59,253 bases of DNA from a bacterium (GTDB taxonomy: Bacteria; Actinomycetota; Acidimicrobiia; Spongiisociales; UBA5794): NCBI GenBank assembly GCA_024226255.1, contig JAAELU010000359.1:1-59253 (forward strand), in the 5' to 3' direction. Under the pieces are notes generated by a model. It was not told the origin of the DNA. It searched no databases and worked only from the letters and a program-made list of their open reading frames with translations. Shown one piece after another: positions 7,814-16,923 of this stretch. The translations under genes were made by a program, and so were the position numbers. The first letter of the stretch is position 1; every line of letters begins with the position of its first letter.

Positions 7814-8731
7814 TCACAATCGTTCCCCGACCGGTCGGAGAGCGGCGAGCAATCGGCGGTCAAAACGATCGAGGTCGAGCCCAGACGCCAACTTGGCACG
7901 GTTGCGCCGCTCGACCTCCTGGCTCCAGAAGGACACTGCCTCGGCGTTGTCCGAAGGCGTTCTGGCAACAGAGCGCCCGACAGCGGCTGCTGCCGCGCCG
8001 TAGAACACTTGGTCGGCGCCGGGAGGCGCCCATCCGACACTTTCCCAATCCACCAACCACGGCGTGGCGTCACCTATCTGGCGGAGATTCCACGGGGCGA
8101 AGTCGCCATGGGACGGCTCCCACCCAGTCGGCGGATCCGCCGGCGACGGCAACTCGCTGAGTGCTGTCCTGATGTCTTCGTGGACGGCCTGCGACGGCGC
8201 ATCTTTGGGCATACGATGCATTCGTGGCGGCATCGGGCTCAAGACGATGTAGCGCCACCCGGCGACCGTACCCGAGCCCAGCAAACGCGGAGCGACAAAC
8301 GACCGCACCGCCGATCGTTCCGCCAGGCCCAAGGCCGCCTCCTCTCGATCAATCCCTGAATGGTCGTCGGATCTGGCCTTGACGAATCCAACAGATCGGT
8401 CCCCTGCGACTAGGACCATCGCCAAGCCCTGCCGTTTGTCCGGTCGCTGATAGACCGTATGGATGTCGAATTCACCGGCTGCTTCGCCCACTTCTTCGAG
8501 GAGGTTGCCCCAGGCATCTTCAGCCAGCGGCGGATGCCACATCCGAGTGCGGCCGGGTAGCAACCGGGAGCCGCCAACCGTGACCAGGGACCAAGCCATC
8601 CGTTGCCCCCAGACTGCCCTGGTGGCGCACGGCGCATAGGTGGCGATGGCGGCCAGTGCAGCAGCTCGACGCGTCGGGACGCATATGTTGTTCCACCTCG
8701 GAGGGAACCGCTTGTGGCGAAGCGGAACCAA
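7814..8731 (-). CDS. Phosphotransferase (aminoglycoside/choline kinase-like fold)
   Basis: Up to 305 aa. The C-terminal lobe has the kinase signatures: catalytic HGDFAPWN (Brenner-type HGDxxxxN) and WLVDWESVGWAPPGAD, the metal-binding D segment. The N-terminal lobe is diverged. A TTG at 8731 lies one base after the upstream dehydrogenase stop, consistent with one transcript; an ATG at 8599 (MAWSLVTVGG) is an alternative start. Being the second gene after a nucleotide-sugar dehydrogenase in a glycan locus, it probably phosphorylates a sugar or lipid-linked intermediate rather than an antibiotic. That role is inference. Confidence 0.78.
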   Translation of the reverse strand: MVPLRHKRFPPRWNNICVPTRRAAALAAIATYAPCATRAVWGQRMAWSLVTVGGSRLLPGRTRMWHPPLAEDAWGNLLEEVGEAAGEFDIHTVYQRPDKRQGLAMVLVAGDRSVGFVKARSDDHSGIDREEAALGLAERSAVRSFVAPRLLGSGTVAGWRYIVLSPMPPRMHRMPKDAPSQAVHEDIRTALSELPSPADPPTGWEPSHGDFAPWNLRQIGDATPWLVDWESVGWAPPGADQVFYGAAAAAVGRSVARTPSDNAEAVSFWSQEVERRNRAKLASGLDLDRFDRRLLAALRPVGERL

Positions 8732-8732
8732 C

Positions 8733-10127
8733 CTATGCCGTCACGATATTGCCGCCGCTGTGGCCGCGAGCGGCCATGGCGTGGCGGGTGTCCATGATGA
8801 GGATGGACGACTCGGCGAGAACAGAGAAGTCGATGGTTTGGTGGTCGGTGCAGATGATGGCCGCATCGAACCGATCCAGCTGTTCCGACTCGAAGGCAAT
8901 GCTGTGCAGTATCCCTTCCGTCGTCTCGAGGCTTGGGACATATGGATCGTGATAGCCAATTGCAGCCCCCCGACGAGCCAGGTCCTCCAGCAGGCCAAAC
9001 GCCGGAGACTCCCTGACATCGCTGATATTGGGTTTGTAGCTGGCTCCGATGACCAGGACCCGAGCGTCCGTCAGAGCCTGGCCGGCGTTTTCCAGCTCAG
9101 TGGCCAGTCGATCAACAACGTATGTGGGTACCGAGCCGTTGACTCGAATCGCGGTCTCAGTCAATGCCAAGGGTGCGCCGCCCATGCGACACTTCCAAGC
9201 GAGATATGCCGGGTCGACCGGGATGCAGTGACCTCCAACCCCGGGTCCCGGGTAGAACGGCATGAAGCCGAATGGTTTGCTCGCCGCTGCATCGATCACC
9301 TCCCAGATGTCGATGCCCAGGTGGCCCAACGACATCTTCAGTTCGTTCACCAAGGCGATGTTTACCGCGCGGAAGGTGTTCTCGAGGAGTTTGGCCGCCT
9401 CGGCTGTTTCTACGGTGCTGACTGCGTGGACCTCGGCAAACACCTCCTCATAGAGAGCGACCGCCACCCGAGTGGACTCGTCGTCGATGCCGGAAACCAG
9501 CTTCGCCACAGTGGTGAAGTCTTTTGCTCCACCGGGGTTGATACGTTCAGGGGAGTATGCGACTAGGGGGCTCTGTGGAGCGCCATCCGTCCCATCGGAG
9601 CTGTGGCCTGTGAGGACTGGGACCACAACCTCGCGAGTAGTCCCGGGGTATGTCGTGGATTCCAGGACGACGAGTTGACCGGGCTTTCCGTGGCGGGCAA
9701 TGGCTGTGGCCGCGGCCACAACTTGGGACAAGTCAGGGAACCGTTGCTCATTGAGCGGAGTGGGAACGCACACAATGATGGCGTCGGCTCGAGCAAGATC
9801 CTCTGCTCGGGTGGTTGGCTCGAATGCCCTGGCAGCGGCGAGATACTTGAAAGTGAGTTCGTCGAGGTGGCCGATGTATGGCTGCCCGACCTCGAGGTCG
9901 GCGATCCGGGACTCGTCGCTATCAATTCCGATCGTATGAAAACCGGCTTTGACCAGAGCGTGTGCCAGGGGCACGCCGACATAGCCCATGCCGATGATGG
10001 CGATCGTGGCAGTTTTGTCATGGAACCGATTCACGAGGGCGCGGCTCGATGCATACTTGCCGTGCGCACCGGTCACGACGATCGTCCCATGCGCCGTCAC
10101 GCTCCGTTCTGTCCTCTGACGGGTCAA
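8733..10127 (-). CDS. Nucleotide-sugar dehydrogenase (UDP-GlcNAc/UDP-ManNAc/UDP-Glc 6-dehydrogenase family)
   Basis: Up to 464 aa. It oxidises C6 of a UDP-sugar to the uronate with two NAD. Visible features: Rossmann motif IIGMGYVGVPLA, CVPTPLNEQ, ESTTYPGTT, YSPERINPG, and the catalytic Cys in PGVGGHCIPVDP. The PTPL...PDLS and STTYPGT wording is closest to WbpA/WecC-type enzymes acting on N-acetylhexosamines. The longest frame starts at a TTG (10127); GTG at 10100 or 10034 (VNRFHDKTATIAIIG) are alternatives, and the true start is uncertain. Divergent from the PIG-L operon across ~80 bp, so the two arms of the glycan locus probably share a control region. Confidence 0.93.
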   Translation of the reverse strand: MTRQRTERSVTAHGTIVVTGAHGKYASSRALVNRFHDKTATIAIIGMGYVGVPLAHALVKAGFHTIGIDSDESRIADLEVGQPYIGHLDELTFKYLAAARAFEPTTRAEDLARADAIIVCVPTPLNEQRFPDLSQVVAAATAIARHGKPGQLVVLESTTYPGTTREVVVPVLTGHSSDGTDGAPQSPLVAYSPERINPGGAKDFTTVAKLVSGIDDESTRVAVALYEEVFAEVHAVSTVETAEAAKLLENTFRAVNIALVNELKMSLGHLGIDIWEVIDAAASKPFGFMPFYPGPGVGGHCIPVDPAYLAWKCRMGGAPLALTETAIRVNGSVPTYVVDRLATELENAGQALTDARVLVIGASYKPNISDVRESPAFGLLEDLARRGAAIGYHDPYVPSLETTEGILHSIAFESEQLDRFDAAIICTDHQTIDFSVLAESSILIMDTRHAMAARGHSGGNIVTA

Positions 10128-10205
10128 GTCTATCCCTTCGTTCGTCCCCGGTGGCAGTCGAGTCGCTCGGTCCCGGTATCATTTGGGTCGGAACCGTGGG
10201 GGCTC

Positions 10206-10832
10206 ATGGAACAATCTGCCGCGACACTCGTAATCAGTCCACACATCGATGACGAAGTTCTGGGTTGTTTCTCGTACCTTGGTCCGCGGACTCGGGTTCT
10301 CTATTGCGGCGTCGAGGATCGTCCTTCGGTTTCCGGCGAGGAGCGAGTCGCGGAGATGCAGCGAGCATCCGACGAACTTGGCTTCGGCTGGGATCTCCTG
10401 GACAACGAAGTCAATCAATATCGGATGGCCGAGTTGATCGAGCCGATCGAGCGATGGCTGAACGATTACCGGCCGGAGGCGGTGCTGATACCGCAGCCGG
10501 CCTCCTACAACCAGGATCATCGGGCGGTCTTCGACGCTGCCATGGTGGCCACCCGGCCCCACGATGAGAACTGGCTGGCACCTCGAGTCTTGGTCTACGA
10601 GCAGCCGCACACCCTGATGTGGCCCGTGGCCCCCGCCATCGAGCCGACTCTGTTTCGCGAGATAGACATCGCCGCCAAACTTGCGACCTATCGCCTCTAT
10701 GACTCGCAGGTGCGAGCGCACCGCTCCGCTGAGATTATTGAGGCGCTGGCCCGTCTGCGTGGGGCTCAGATGGGGCGACCCTACGCCGAAGGCTTCGGTG
10801 TGAAGCGCCTGATCCGCTCGACACTCCCGTAG
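10206..10832 (+). CDS. PIG-L (LmbE) family deacetylase
   Basis: 208 aa from ATG 10206. The family zinc motif H-x-D-D-E is seen in SPHIDDEVLGC near the start, with a downstream His in NQDHRAVFDA as third ligand candidate. PIG-L enzymes remove N-acetyl groups from GlcNAc-containing glycans or small thiol precursors. As first gene of the plus-strand glycan operon it probably deacetylates an N-acetylated sugar intermediate. Length is typical. A 112-bp gap separates it from the next gene. Confidence 0.9.
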   Translation: MEQSAATLVISPHIDDEVLGCFSYLGPRTRVLYCGVEDRPSVSGEERVAEMQRASDELGFGWDLLDNEVNQYRMAELIEPIERWLNDYRPEAVLIPQPASYNQDHRAVFDAAMVATRPHDENWLAPRVLVYEQPHTLMWPVAPAIEPTLFREIDIAAKLATYRLYDSQVRAHRSAEIIEALARLRGAQMGRPYAEGFGVKRLIRSTLP

Positions 10833-10944
10833 GTGCATCTTGCCTCCCCAGAGGCAAAATGCCCTGGCGCCCGACTACTGTCCGTGGTTCCCTGCCTTAT
10901 GGGTGCCACGGCTCGAGACGAGCTGTGCTGGAGGAGGAAGCGCA

Positions 10945-11922
10945 ATGACGGCGCGAGTGCTGGTGACGGGCGGCTTGGGGTTCATCGGGTATCACCTCTG
11001 CCACAGCTTGCTGGAATCTCCTGATGTGTCACGTCTCACGATCGTCGACAACTTGTCTTCGACCAGGCTGGACTACTCGGACCTCGAGGATCACGCCGAG
11101 ATCATCATTGACGATATGCGCAATGTGGGCACCGGTCGCTCCTTCGACGAGATCTATCACCTGGCCAGCCCCGTCGGATCAGTCGGAATCCTGAAATACA
11201 GCGGCATGATCGCCGGCGACATCATCGGCTTGGCCGAGAGGGCGGCGGAACTAGCCGAGGCGGGTGGATCACGTCTCCTCTATGTCTCTTCATCGGAGGT
11301 CTACGGCCGCGATGGTTCTCACGACGAGGGCGCTCCCCAGATCGTGCCCTGTCGACGCGGAGCCCGAATGGAATACGCTCTTGGCAAGCTGACCGCCGAA
11401 CACGTGCTGCTGAATCGGGCCACCGCCCGAGACCTCGACGTCCGCATTGCGAGACCGTTCAACGCCATGGGCGAGTGGCAGAGCGCCAGAATCGGTTTTG
11501 TCGTGCCACGATTCTTCGAGGCCGCACTGACCGGTCGGCCATTGACGGTCTTTGGTGACGGCACACAACGCAGATCGTTCTGCCATGTCAGCGACATCGT
11601 TGATGGCATAACGGCCGTCCATGAGCGTGGCCAAACCGGCCATGTGTACAACGTGGGAAACCGGGACAACGTCACGACCATCCAGGACCTGGCCGAGACG
11701 ATTCGCACCATCACCGATTCGGAATCCGCCATATCGTTGGTCGATCCGACCGAGCTGTATGGACCGTCGTACATCGAGGCTTTCGACAAGATCCCCGATG
11801 TTGGGAAGGTTGCCGATCACACCGGTTGGTCGCCCCGGCTGGGTCTTCAGCAGTCTCTGGACAAGGTTCATGGCCACTATGTGAACCGTCGGGCGACAGA
11901 TCTCGTGCCTGGGGCCGTTTGA
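10945..11922 (+). CDS. NAD-dependent sugar epimerase/decarboxylase (SDR, UDP-glucuronate decarboxylase-like)
   Basis: 325 aa from ATG 10945, behind a strong GGAGGAGG. Extended SDR: GGLGFIGYH cofactor motif, SSSEVYG serine strand, catalytic YALGK, ARPFNAMG and RRSFCHVSDIV, a run typical of UDP-glucuronate decarboxylases and dTDP-glucose dehydratases. With a UDP-sugar dehydrogenase encoded nearby, decarboxylation of a UDP-uronate to a pentose is the most attractive role, but the substrate is not fixed by sequence. Followed 3 nt later by the WecG/TagA gene. Confidence 0.9.
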   Translation: MTARVLVTGGLGFIGYHLCHSLLESPDVSRLTIVDNLSSTRLDYSDLEDHAEIIIDDMRNVGTGRSFDEIYHLASPVGSVGILKYSGMIAGDIIGLAERAAELAEAGGSRLLYVSSSEVYGRDGSHDEGAPQIVPCRRGARMEYALGKLTAEHVLLNRATARDLDVRIARPFNAMGEWQSARIGFVVPRFFEAALTGRPLTVFGDGTQRRSFCHVSDIVDGITAVHERGQTGHVYNVGNRDNVTTIQDLAETIRTITDSESAISLVDPTELYGPSYIEAFDKIPDVGKVADHTGWSPRLGLQQSLDKVHGHYVNRRATDLVPGAV

Positions 11923-11925
11923 TCG

Positions 11926-12714
11926 ATGGATGCCTCTGTGACACCGGCGGGGGCAGTGGCGGCAACGCCGGGTCCCGAGCGAGTGCGCTTCGGTCGCCTC
12001 GAGTTCACGACAGGCTCCCGCCAGGTAGGTCGCGCGATCTTGCGCGACTGGTTGGGTCAGACAGAGCGGCCAAAGCTGCTCGTCGGCTTCATCAACCCTC
12101 ATGTCTACAACGGTGCCGGTGCGCACGCTGACGTCGCAGAGTTTCTCGAGAGTTGTGACTTCGTCTGTGTCGATGGCATCGGCGTGACCTTTGCGGCGAA
12201 GTTGCTGGACCGGACCAGGCTGTCACGAGTCGTCGCTACTGATCTGTTCGACGACCTTGTCGGTGGGTTGGGTCGATCGGTCGATGCCGTGCTCGTCGGC
12301 GCCACCAGCACTGAAGTTGTCGCCGCGGCCGACCAGTTGAACAAGAAGTCGAAAGAGCTGCGCGTCATCGACACGATGGACGGCTTCTCCGATGCAGCCG
12401 ACTACGAGGCGTTCTTCACCAAACACCGCGAAGTCGACGTGGTGCTCGTCGGTGCCGGATCGCCAAAGTCCGAACAACTGCTGCTCGCCGCCCACCGGGT
12501 ATGTCGTAGCGCATTGTCCTTTCACATTGGCGCGGGAACAATCAAGCTGTACTCCGGCACGAAACGCAGAGCACCCAAGCTCGTTTCACGATTGGGCTTC
12601 GAGTGGATGCACCGAATCATCTTCGAGCCGCACACCCGGTCGCGGTATGTCGGAGGTGCCTGGACGTTCGCATCCGATCTGCTGCGATCCAAGAGAGCGG
12701 GAGCGCGATCGTGA
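11926..12714 (+). CDS. WecG/TagA/CpsF family glycosyltransferase (GT26)
   Basis: 262 aa. Family marks in order: NPHVYN (~50), VDGIGVTFAA (~77), a GxGxPKSEQ nucleotide-site variant (~168), then GAGTIKLYSGTKRRAPKL and GLEW-like GFEWMHRIIFEP near the C-terminus. GT26 enzymes add the second sugar (ManNAc or ManNAcA in E. coli and Bacillus) to an undecaprenyl-linked GlcNAc at the inner membrane. This is the clearest sign that the locus builds a lipid-linked surface polymer. It overlaps the next gene by 4 bp (GTGA). Confidence 0.93.
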   Translation: MDASVTPAGAVAATPGPERVRFGRLEFTTGSRQVGRAILRDWLGQTERPKLLVGFINPHVYNGAGAHADVAEFLESCDFVCVDGIGVTFAAKLLDRTRLSRVVATDLFDDLVGGLGRSVDAVLVGATSTEVVAAADQLNKKSKELRVIDTMDGFSDAADYEAFFTKHREVDVVLVGAGSPKSEQLLLAAHRVCRSALSFHIGAGTIKLYSGTKRRAPKLVSRLGFEWMHRIIFEPHTRSRYVGGAWTFASDLLRSKRAGARS

Positions 12715-14264
12715 GAGTGCTCATTGCGAACCCGGCATTCCGCCGTCCACTGACCGGCGACATGGAGCGGTACATGCTTGGCTCCGGGATGCGCTTCCCA
12801 TGGTCTCTTGCCAAACGGCCCGACGAGCGTCCTCGGTACGCCATGTTCCCCTTCTTCCTGGCCTACACCGCGGCGCTGCTCGAGCAGGATGGTGTCGATG
12901 TCCGGGTTATTGATGCGGTGCCGCTCAACCTCACCGCAACCGAATTCGAAGGGCGGGTAGCTGAGAGCGCTCCGGATCTGCTCGTTCTCGAACCCAACAC
13001 TGCCGTCATCGATGACGTCTTGGCACTGGTCGCCCGACTGCGCCGCAGCCGGCCCATGGCCGTCGCACTAGTCGGGGTGCACGCCAGTGCGTCGTCTGAT
13101 GAACTCATGCGAGACAATGCTGATGTCGACTTCATCGTCCACGGCGAATATGACGTGGCCGTTCGCGATCTGGTCAGAGCACTCACCGGGCTGCGGCTCA
13201 TCAATGATGTCCCTGGCATTAGCTATCGCGATGGGGAAGAGGTGGTGACCACCGGTCCCAACGTGCCTATCTCGACACTTGATGAGCTGCCGCCTCCGGC
13301 GCGTCACATGTTCCCGGCCTACTTCGACAACGACATGAGCCTCTACTTCGACGGGTTCTGCCAGAAGCAGCCGGCGTTCCACATGCACACCAGCCGGGGA
13401 TGCCCGTATCGCTGCAACTTCTGCGCGTGGGTGCAGGTGCTCTATGAGAGCGGCCAGCAACGGTTCTTCTCGCCCGAGCGCGTCGTTGACGAGATGGAGA
13501 TGCTGGTCAGCGACTGGGGCGCCGAGGAGATCTACTTCGACGACGACAACTTCTCGGCTCGTCCCAAACATGTGGAGGCCCTCTGTGAGGAGCTGGTGCG
13601 ACGGGGGCGGCCCGTCGCGTGGTCGGCAATGGCCGATGCCATGGGCCTCAGTGAGAAGCTCCTGGACACAATGGCCGACGCCGGGTGCATCGGCATCAAG
13701 TTTGGCCTCGACAGTGCTGATACCCGCGTCCTCTCGGCGACCAAGAAACCGCTGCGGCTCGAGCGCCTCGAAGGAATTGTCGGCCGCGCTCGGCAACGTG
13801 GCATCAAGACCCACGCAACGGTCGTTTTCGGCTTGAGCGGGGAGACTCGAGAGACGATGAACAAGACCTTTGACTACTCCTGCCAGCTAGACATCGACTC
13901 CATCCAGTTCAGCATTGCCACACCTATCCCCGGGACCACGCTCTACCAGGAGCTCGAGCAAGAGGGACGCCTCAACTTCTCGTCCTGGGATCAATTCGAC
14001 GGTGCCAATACCTCGGTGATCGACTACGACGACTTCCCCCGTGCGTTCATCGAGGACTTCCAGGCGTCGGCGCACAGCCGCTGGCTCCGCGCCAAGTTGC
14101 GCAATCCCCGATGGGTGGCCCGCCAGTTCCGTTTCCTCGTCCAGCTGACCCGCAATCAGGGAGTGGCCGGCCTCAAGCGGCGACTGGGCCGTGGGGCGCG
14201 CCTTGCTCGCGGCGACGCCGTGTCGTTCGCGGCGGATCAGCCGGTGCGCAGTCTGCGCAGGTGA
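12711..14264 (+). CDS. B12-binding radical SAM protein, paralogue 1
   Basis: 517 aa from GTG 12711, which overlaps the upstream stop. The N-terminal ~180 residues form a cobalamin-binding-like fold with the usual phrases (LLVLEPNTAVIDDVLAL, VDFIVHGEYD). The radical SAM core starts with RGCPYRCNFC (CxxxCxxC, residues ~232-239) and continues with YFDDDNFSA and IKFGLDSAD. The C-terminal ~110 residues contain IATPIPGTTLYQEL and a basic tail. Such enzymes methylate or rearrange unreactive carbons on lipids, sugars or antibiotics. Embedded among glycosyltransferases, it may modify a glycolipid or sugar; the substrate is unknown. Confidence 0.92.
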   Translation: MRVLIANPAFRRPLTGDMERYMLGSGMRFPWSLAKRPDERPRYAMFPFFLAYTAALLEQDGVDVRVIDAVPLNLTATEFEGRVAESAPDLLVLEPNTAVIDDVLALVARLRRSRPMAVALVGVHASASSDELMRDNADVDFIVHGEYDVAVRDLVRALTGLRLINDVPGISYRDGEEVVTTGPNVPISTLDELPPPARHMFPAYFDNDMSLYFDGFCQKQPAFHMHTSRGCPYRCNFCAWVQVLYESGQQRFFSPERVVDEMEMLVSDWGAEEIYFDDDNFSARPKHVEALCEELVRRGRPVAWSAMADAMGLSEKLLDTMADAGCIGIKFGLDSADTRVLSATKKPLRLERLEGIVGRARQRGIKTHATVVFGLSGETRETMNKTFDYSCQLDIDSIQFSIATPIPGTTLYQELEQEGRLNFSSWDQFDGANTSVIDYDDFPRAFIEDFQASAHSRWLRAKLRNPRWVARQFRFLVQLTRNQGVAGLKRRLGRGARLARGDAVSFAADQPVRSLRR

Positions 14265-14268
14265 GGCG

Positions 14269-15423
14269 ATGCGAATTCTCTTTCTGAACTCCGAGGCAGA
14301 GCTGCACAACAACGGCGGTGACAAGGTTCTGCTGATGACCGTGGAAACTCTGGCGGCCCACCACGAGGTCGAGGTGCTGCTGCCGGTTCCGGGGCCGCTG
14401 GTTGATGCCATACGAGACCTCGGCGTTCGCTGTGACGTTTCCAGCTACCCGATCGTGCGCCGCAACACAGCTCGGCCGCTGGCCGCTGCCAGATACTTTG
14501 CCGGCCTCGTGGCGTCGACCTTCCGTCTGTGGCGTCATGTGCGGCGCCGCGAGGTCGATGTTGTGTACGCCAACTCCCTTGGCGTCGTCCAAGGCGCCGT
14601 GCTTCGACTGCTGAGTCGTCGCCGCCGACACATATGGCACATTCACGACATGATCGACCGGCCCAGAGTGGTCAACCGGGTGTATTCGCGGCTCATTGCC
14701 TACGGTGCCGACATCGCCGTCTGCGTCTCGGAAGCCGCTCGCCATCACTTGCCATTCCGCCGAGACAACTTGCGCGTCGTGTGGAACGGGATACCCCCGG
14801 TGGTGCCCGAGCCGCAGTTCGCCGCGACCGGCGACCCTCCGGTTGTCGGAGTGATCGGCCGCTTCAACAAGACCAAGGGCCATGTGGAAGTGGTGCGAGC
14901 CGCCGCGATCCTCCGGGACAACGCGGCCAGCTTTCGGGTGCGGCTCGTCGGCGGAACCTATGGCGGCGACACCTCCGAGCTGATCGAAGTGAAGCGATTG
15001 GTTACCGAACTCGAGCTGGGCGACATGGTGAGTGTCGAGGGCCCCGTGACCGATGTCGGCGCCGTCTATCAGGGACTGGATGTCGTTGTCGTTCCAAGCC
15101 TGCTGCTCGATTCGTTCCCCACGGTTGCGCTCGAAGCGATGTCGGCCGGCAAGCCCGTGGTCGGCTACGACAGCGGCGGTCTGCGGGAGATGCTGGACGG
15201 CGACACCGATTGTGTCGTGCCAAGCGGAGATGTCGATAGGCTCGCAACACTGCTGCAGCGAATGCTCGAGGACGAGGCCTGGCGCCAAGCAACGGCACGT
15301 CGCCAATACTCGCGATACCTGGAGCACTTCACTCTGTCTGAATATCAAGACAGGCTGTGGACGGCGTTAGGCGGAGTGTTGGGAGCCGAGCCGTCGGGGC
15401 ACCACACCGAGGTCGGCCAGTGA
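14269..15423 (+). CDS. Glycosyltransferase family 4 (GT-B)
   Basis: 384 aa from ATG 14269, 4 nt after the upstream stop. N-terminal glycine turn LNSEAELHNNGGDKVL, middle GVIGRFNKTKGH marking the second Rossmann domain, and the GT4 donor-site block PSLLLDSFPTVALEAMSAGK with GYDSGGLREM. These enzymes move a sugar from an NDP donor, retaining the anomeric configuration, usually on lipid-linked glycans in the cytoplasm. Sits between two B12-radical SAM genes and ends with a 4-bp overlap with the second. Confidence 0.93.
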   Translation: MRILFLNSEAELHNNGGDKVLLMTVETLAAHHEVEVLLPVPGPLVDAIRDLGVRCDVSSYPIVRRNTARPLAAARYFAGLVASTFRLWRHVRRREVDVVYANSLGVVQGAVLRLLSRRRRHIWHIHDMIDRPRVVNRVYSRLIAYGADIAVCVSEAARHHLPFRRDNLRVVWNGIPPVVPEPQFAATGDPPVVGVIGRFNKTKGHVEVVRAAAILRDNAASFRVRLVGGTYGGDTSELIEVKRLVTELELGDMVSVEGPVTDVGAVYQGLDVVVVPSLLLDSFPTVALEAMSAGKPVVGYDSGGLREMLDGDTDCVVPSGDVDRLATLLQRMLEDEAWRQATARRQYSRYLEHFTLSEYQDRLWTALGGVLGAEPSGHHTEVGQ

Positions 15424-16919
15424 AGGTCCTGCTCTGCCACCCGAATCAGCTCGTCAGTTTCGACGGGGTCAAGGCCCGGCCGATGGTTGGTCCTCCGTTG
15501 GGTCTACTGCTGGTTGCCGCCTACCTACGCGAGGCGCAACCGGAGGTCAGTCTCGAGGCGTACGACGCTCGTGTCTCGGCCGGTCGGTGGGTTGACGGCA
15601 ACGGCGATCACATCTTTGGCGACACCGATGCCCAAATCCGGGACCGCCTGCAGGTGGCAAATCCCGACATCATCGGTATCTCCAACATGTTCTCGGCGCA
15701 GGTTGGGCAGGCCTATCGTATGGCCGACATTGCCCGAGCCGCGTGTCCTGAAGCCACCGTCGTCATCGGCGGCCCGCACGTCTCTGTCTATCCGCTCGAA
15801 GCAATCGAGCGTGAGTCGATCGACTGGGCTGTTATGGGGGAGGGGGAGAAACGTTTCGCCGCTCTCGTCGAGGCTCTGTCGGCGGGGATGCCTGTCGAGA
15901 TCGAGGGTGTCGTCGGACACCCCGATGACTTGGCGTTGCTGCGCTCGAACCCACGAGTGCCGATTTCGTTCATTGCGCCGCTCGACGAGTTGCCGCTGCC
16001 TGCATACGACCTCATTGAGATGGACGCGTATTTTGAGTTGGTCCGCAAGGGTTTCTCTCCGCGATACCGCGAGTGGGGCGAGAAGCCGATCAGCATGATC
16101 ACCAGCCGTGGCTGTCCGCATCGGTGCGTGTTCTGCTCGATCCAGACGACCATGGGCTATAAGTTCCGTGCTCACTCGGTGGACTACGTTGCCAAACACA
16201 TTCGGCATCTGGTCGACGAATACGGCGTCGACTTCATCCACTTCGAGGATGACAACTTCACGCATGTGCCCGAGCGCTACGACAGCATCATCGACTTCCT
16301 CGTTGGGCTCGAACCGGGCTTGCAGTGGGACACACCGAACGGCGTACGCGGGGACACATGGACTCGAGAGCGCGTTCGGCGGGCCAGGCAGTCGGGATGT
16401 CAGTTCCTTACAGTTGCCGTCGAATCTGCAGTGCAGAGGGTGCTCGACGAGATCGTCCGCAAGCGTCTCGATCTCGACGCCGTCGACGACCTGATGCGTT
16501 TCTGCAACGACGAGGGTCTCCGGCTACATGCCTTCTACATCATCGGCTTCCCCGGCGAGACGCTGGACGAGATGCAAACGACCGTTGAGTACGCGCTGGA
16601 TCGCTACCGCCGATTCGGTGTGACCCCATTCCTGCAGCCCTTGATACCGATTCCCGGCACAGACGTGTACAAGCAGATCGTCAAAGAGGGCCTGTACGTC
16701 GGTGAATTGCGCACGCAGTACAACCAAGTGAGGACCGACGACTTCAACCCTGATGATGTGCAGCGGATCTACAAGGAATACCTGCGCAAGAGACTCCGGA
16801 TCTTTGCCCGCAGAACGCTGACCTCGGCGAAGGACTTCACCTACAACGTCAAGCTCGTGGCGACCTACCCGCAGGCAGTGGTGCACGCCATCAAGAATGC
16901 CAGGAAGGCCTCCGGCTGA
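15420..16919 (+). CDS. B12-binding radical SAM protein, paralogue 2
   Basis: 499 aa from GTG 15420 (overlaps previous stop). Opens MKVLLCHPNQLVSFDG with the aliphatic PPLGLLLVAAYL that starts many B12-rSAM proteins. The cobalamin-like domain includes VIGGPHVSVYP and VMGEGEKRFAAL. The radical SAM cluster is RGCPHRCVFC (CxxxCxxC); later motifs are HFEDDNFTH, FYIIGFPGET and IPIPGTDVYKQI. Same architecture as the protein at 12711 but clearly diverged, so the two probably act on different positions or substrates in the same pathway. Confidence 0.92.
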   Translation: MKVLLCHPNQLVSFDGVKARPMVGPPLGLLLVAAYLREAQPEVSLEAYDARVSAGRWVDGNGDHIFGDTDAQIRDRLQVANPDIIGISNMFSAQVGQAYRMADIARAACPEATVVIGGPHVSVYPLEAIERESIDWAVMGEGEKRFAALVEALSAGMPVEIEGVVGHPDDLALLRSNPRVPISFIAPLDELPLPAYDLIEMDAYFELVRKGFSPRYREWGEKPISMITSRGCPHRCVFCSIQTTMGYKFRAHSVDYVAKHIRHLVDEYGVDFIHFEDDNFTHVPERYDSIIDFLVGLEPGLQWDTPNGVRGDTWTRERVRRARQSGCQFLTVAVESAVQRVLDEIVRKRLDLDAVDDLMRFCNDEGLRLHAFYIIGFPGETLDEMQTTVEYALDRYRRFGVTPFLQPLIPIPGTDVYKQIVKEGLYVGELRTQYNQVRTDDFNPDDVQRIYKEYLRKRLRIFARRTLTSAKDFTYNVKLVATYPQAVVHAIKNARKASG

Positions 16920-16923
16920 ATCC

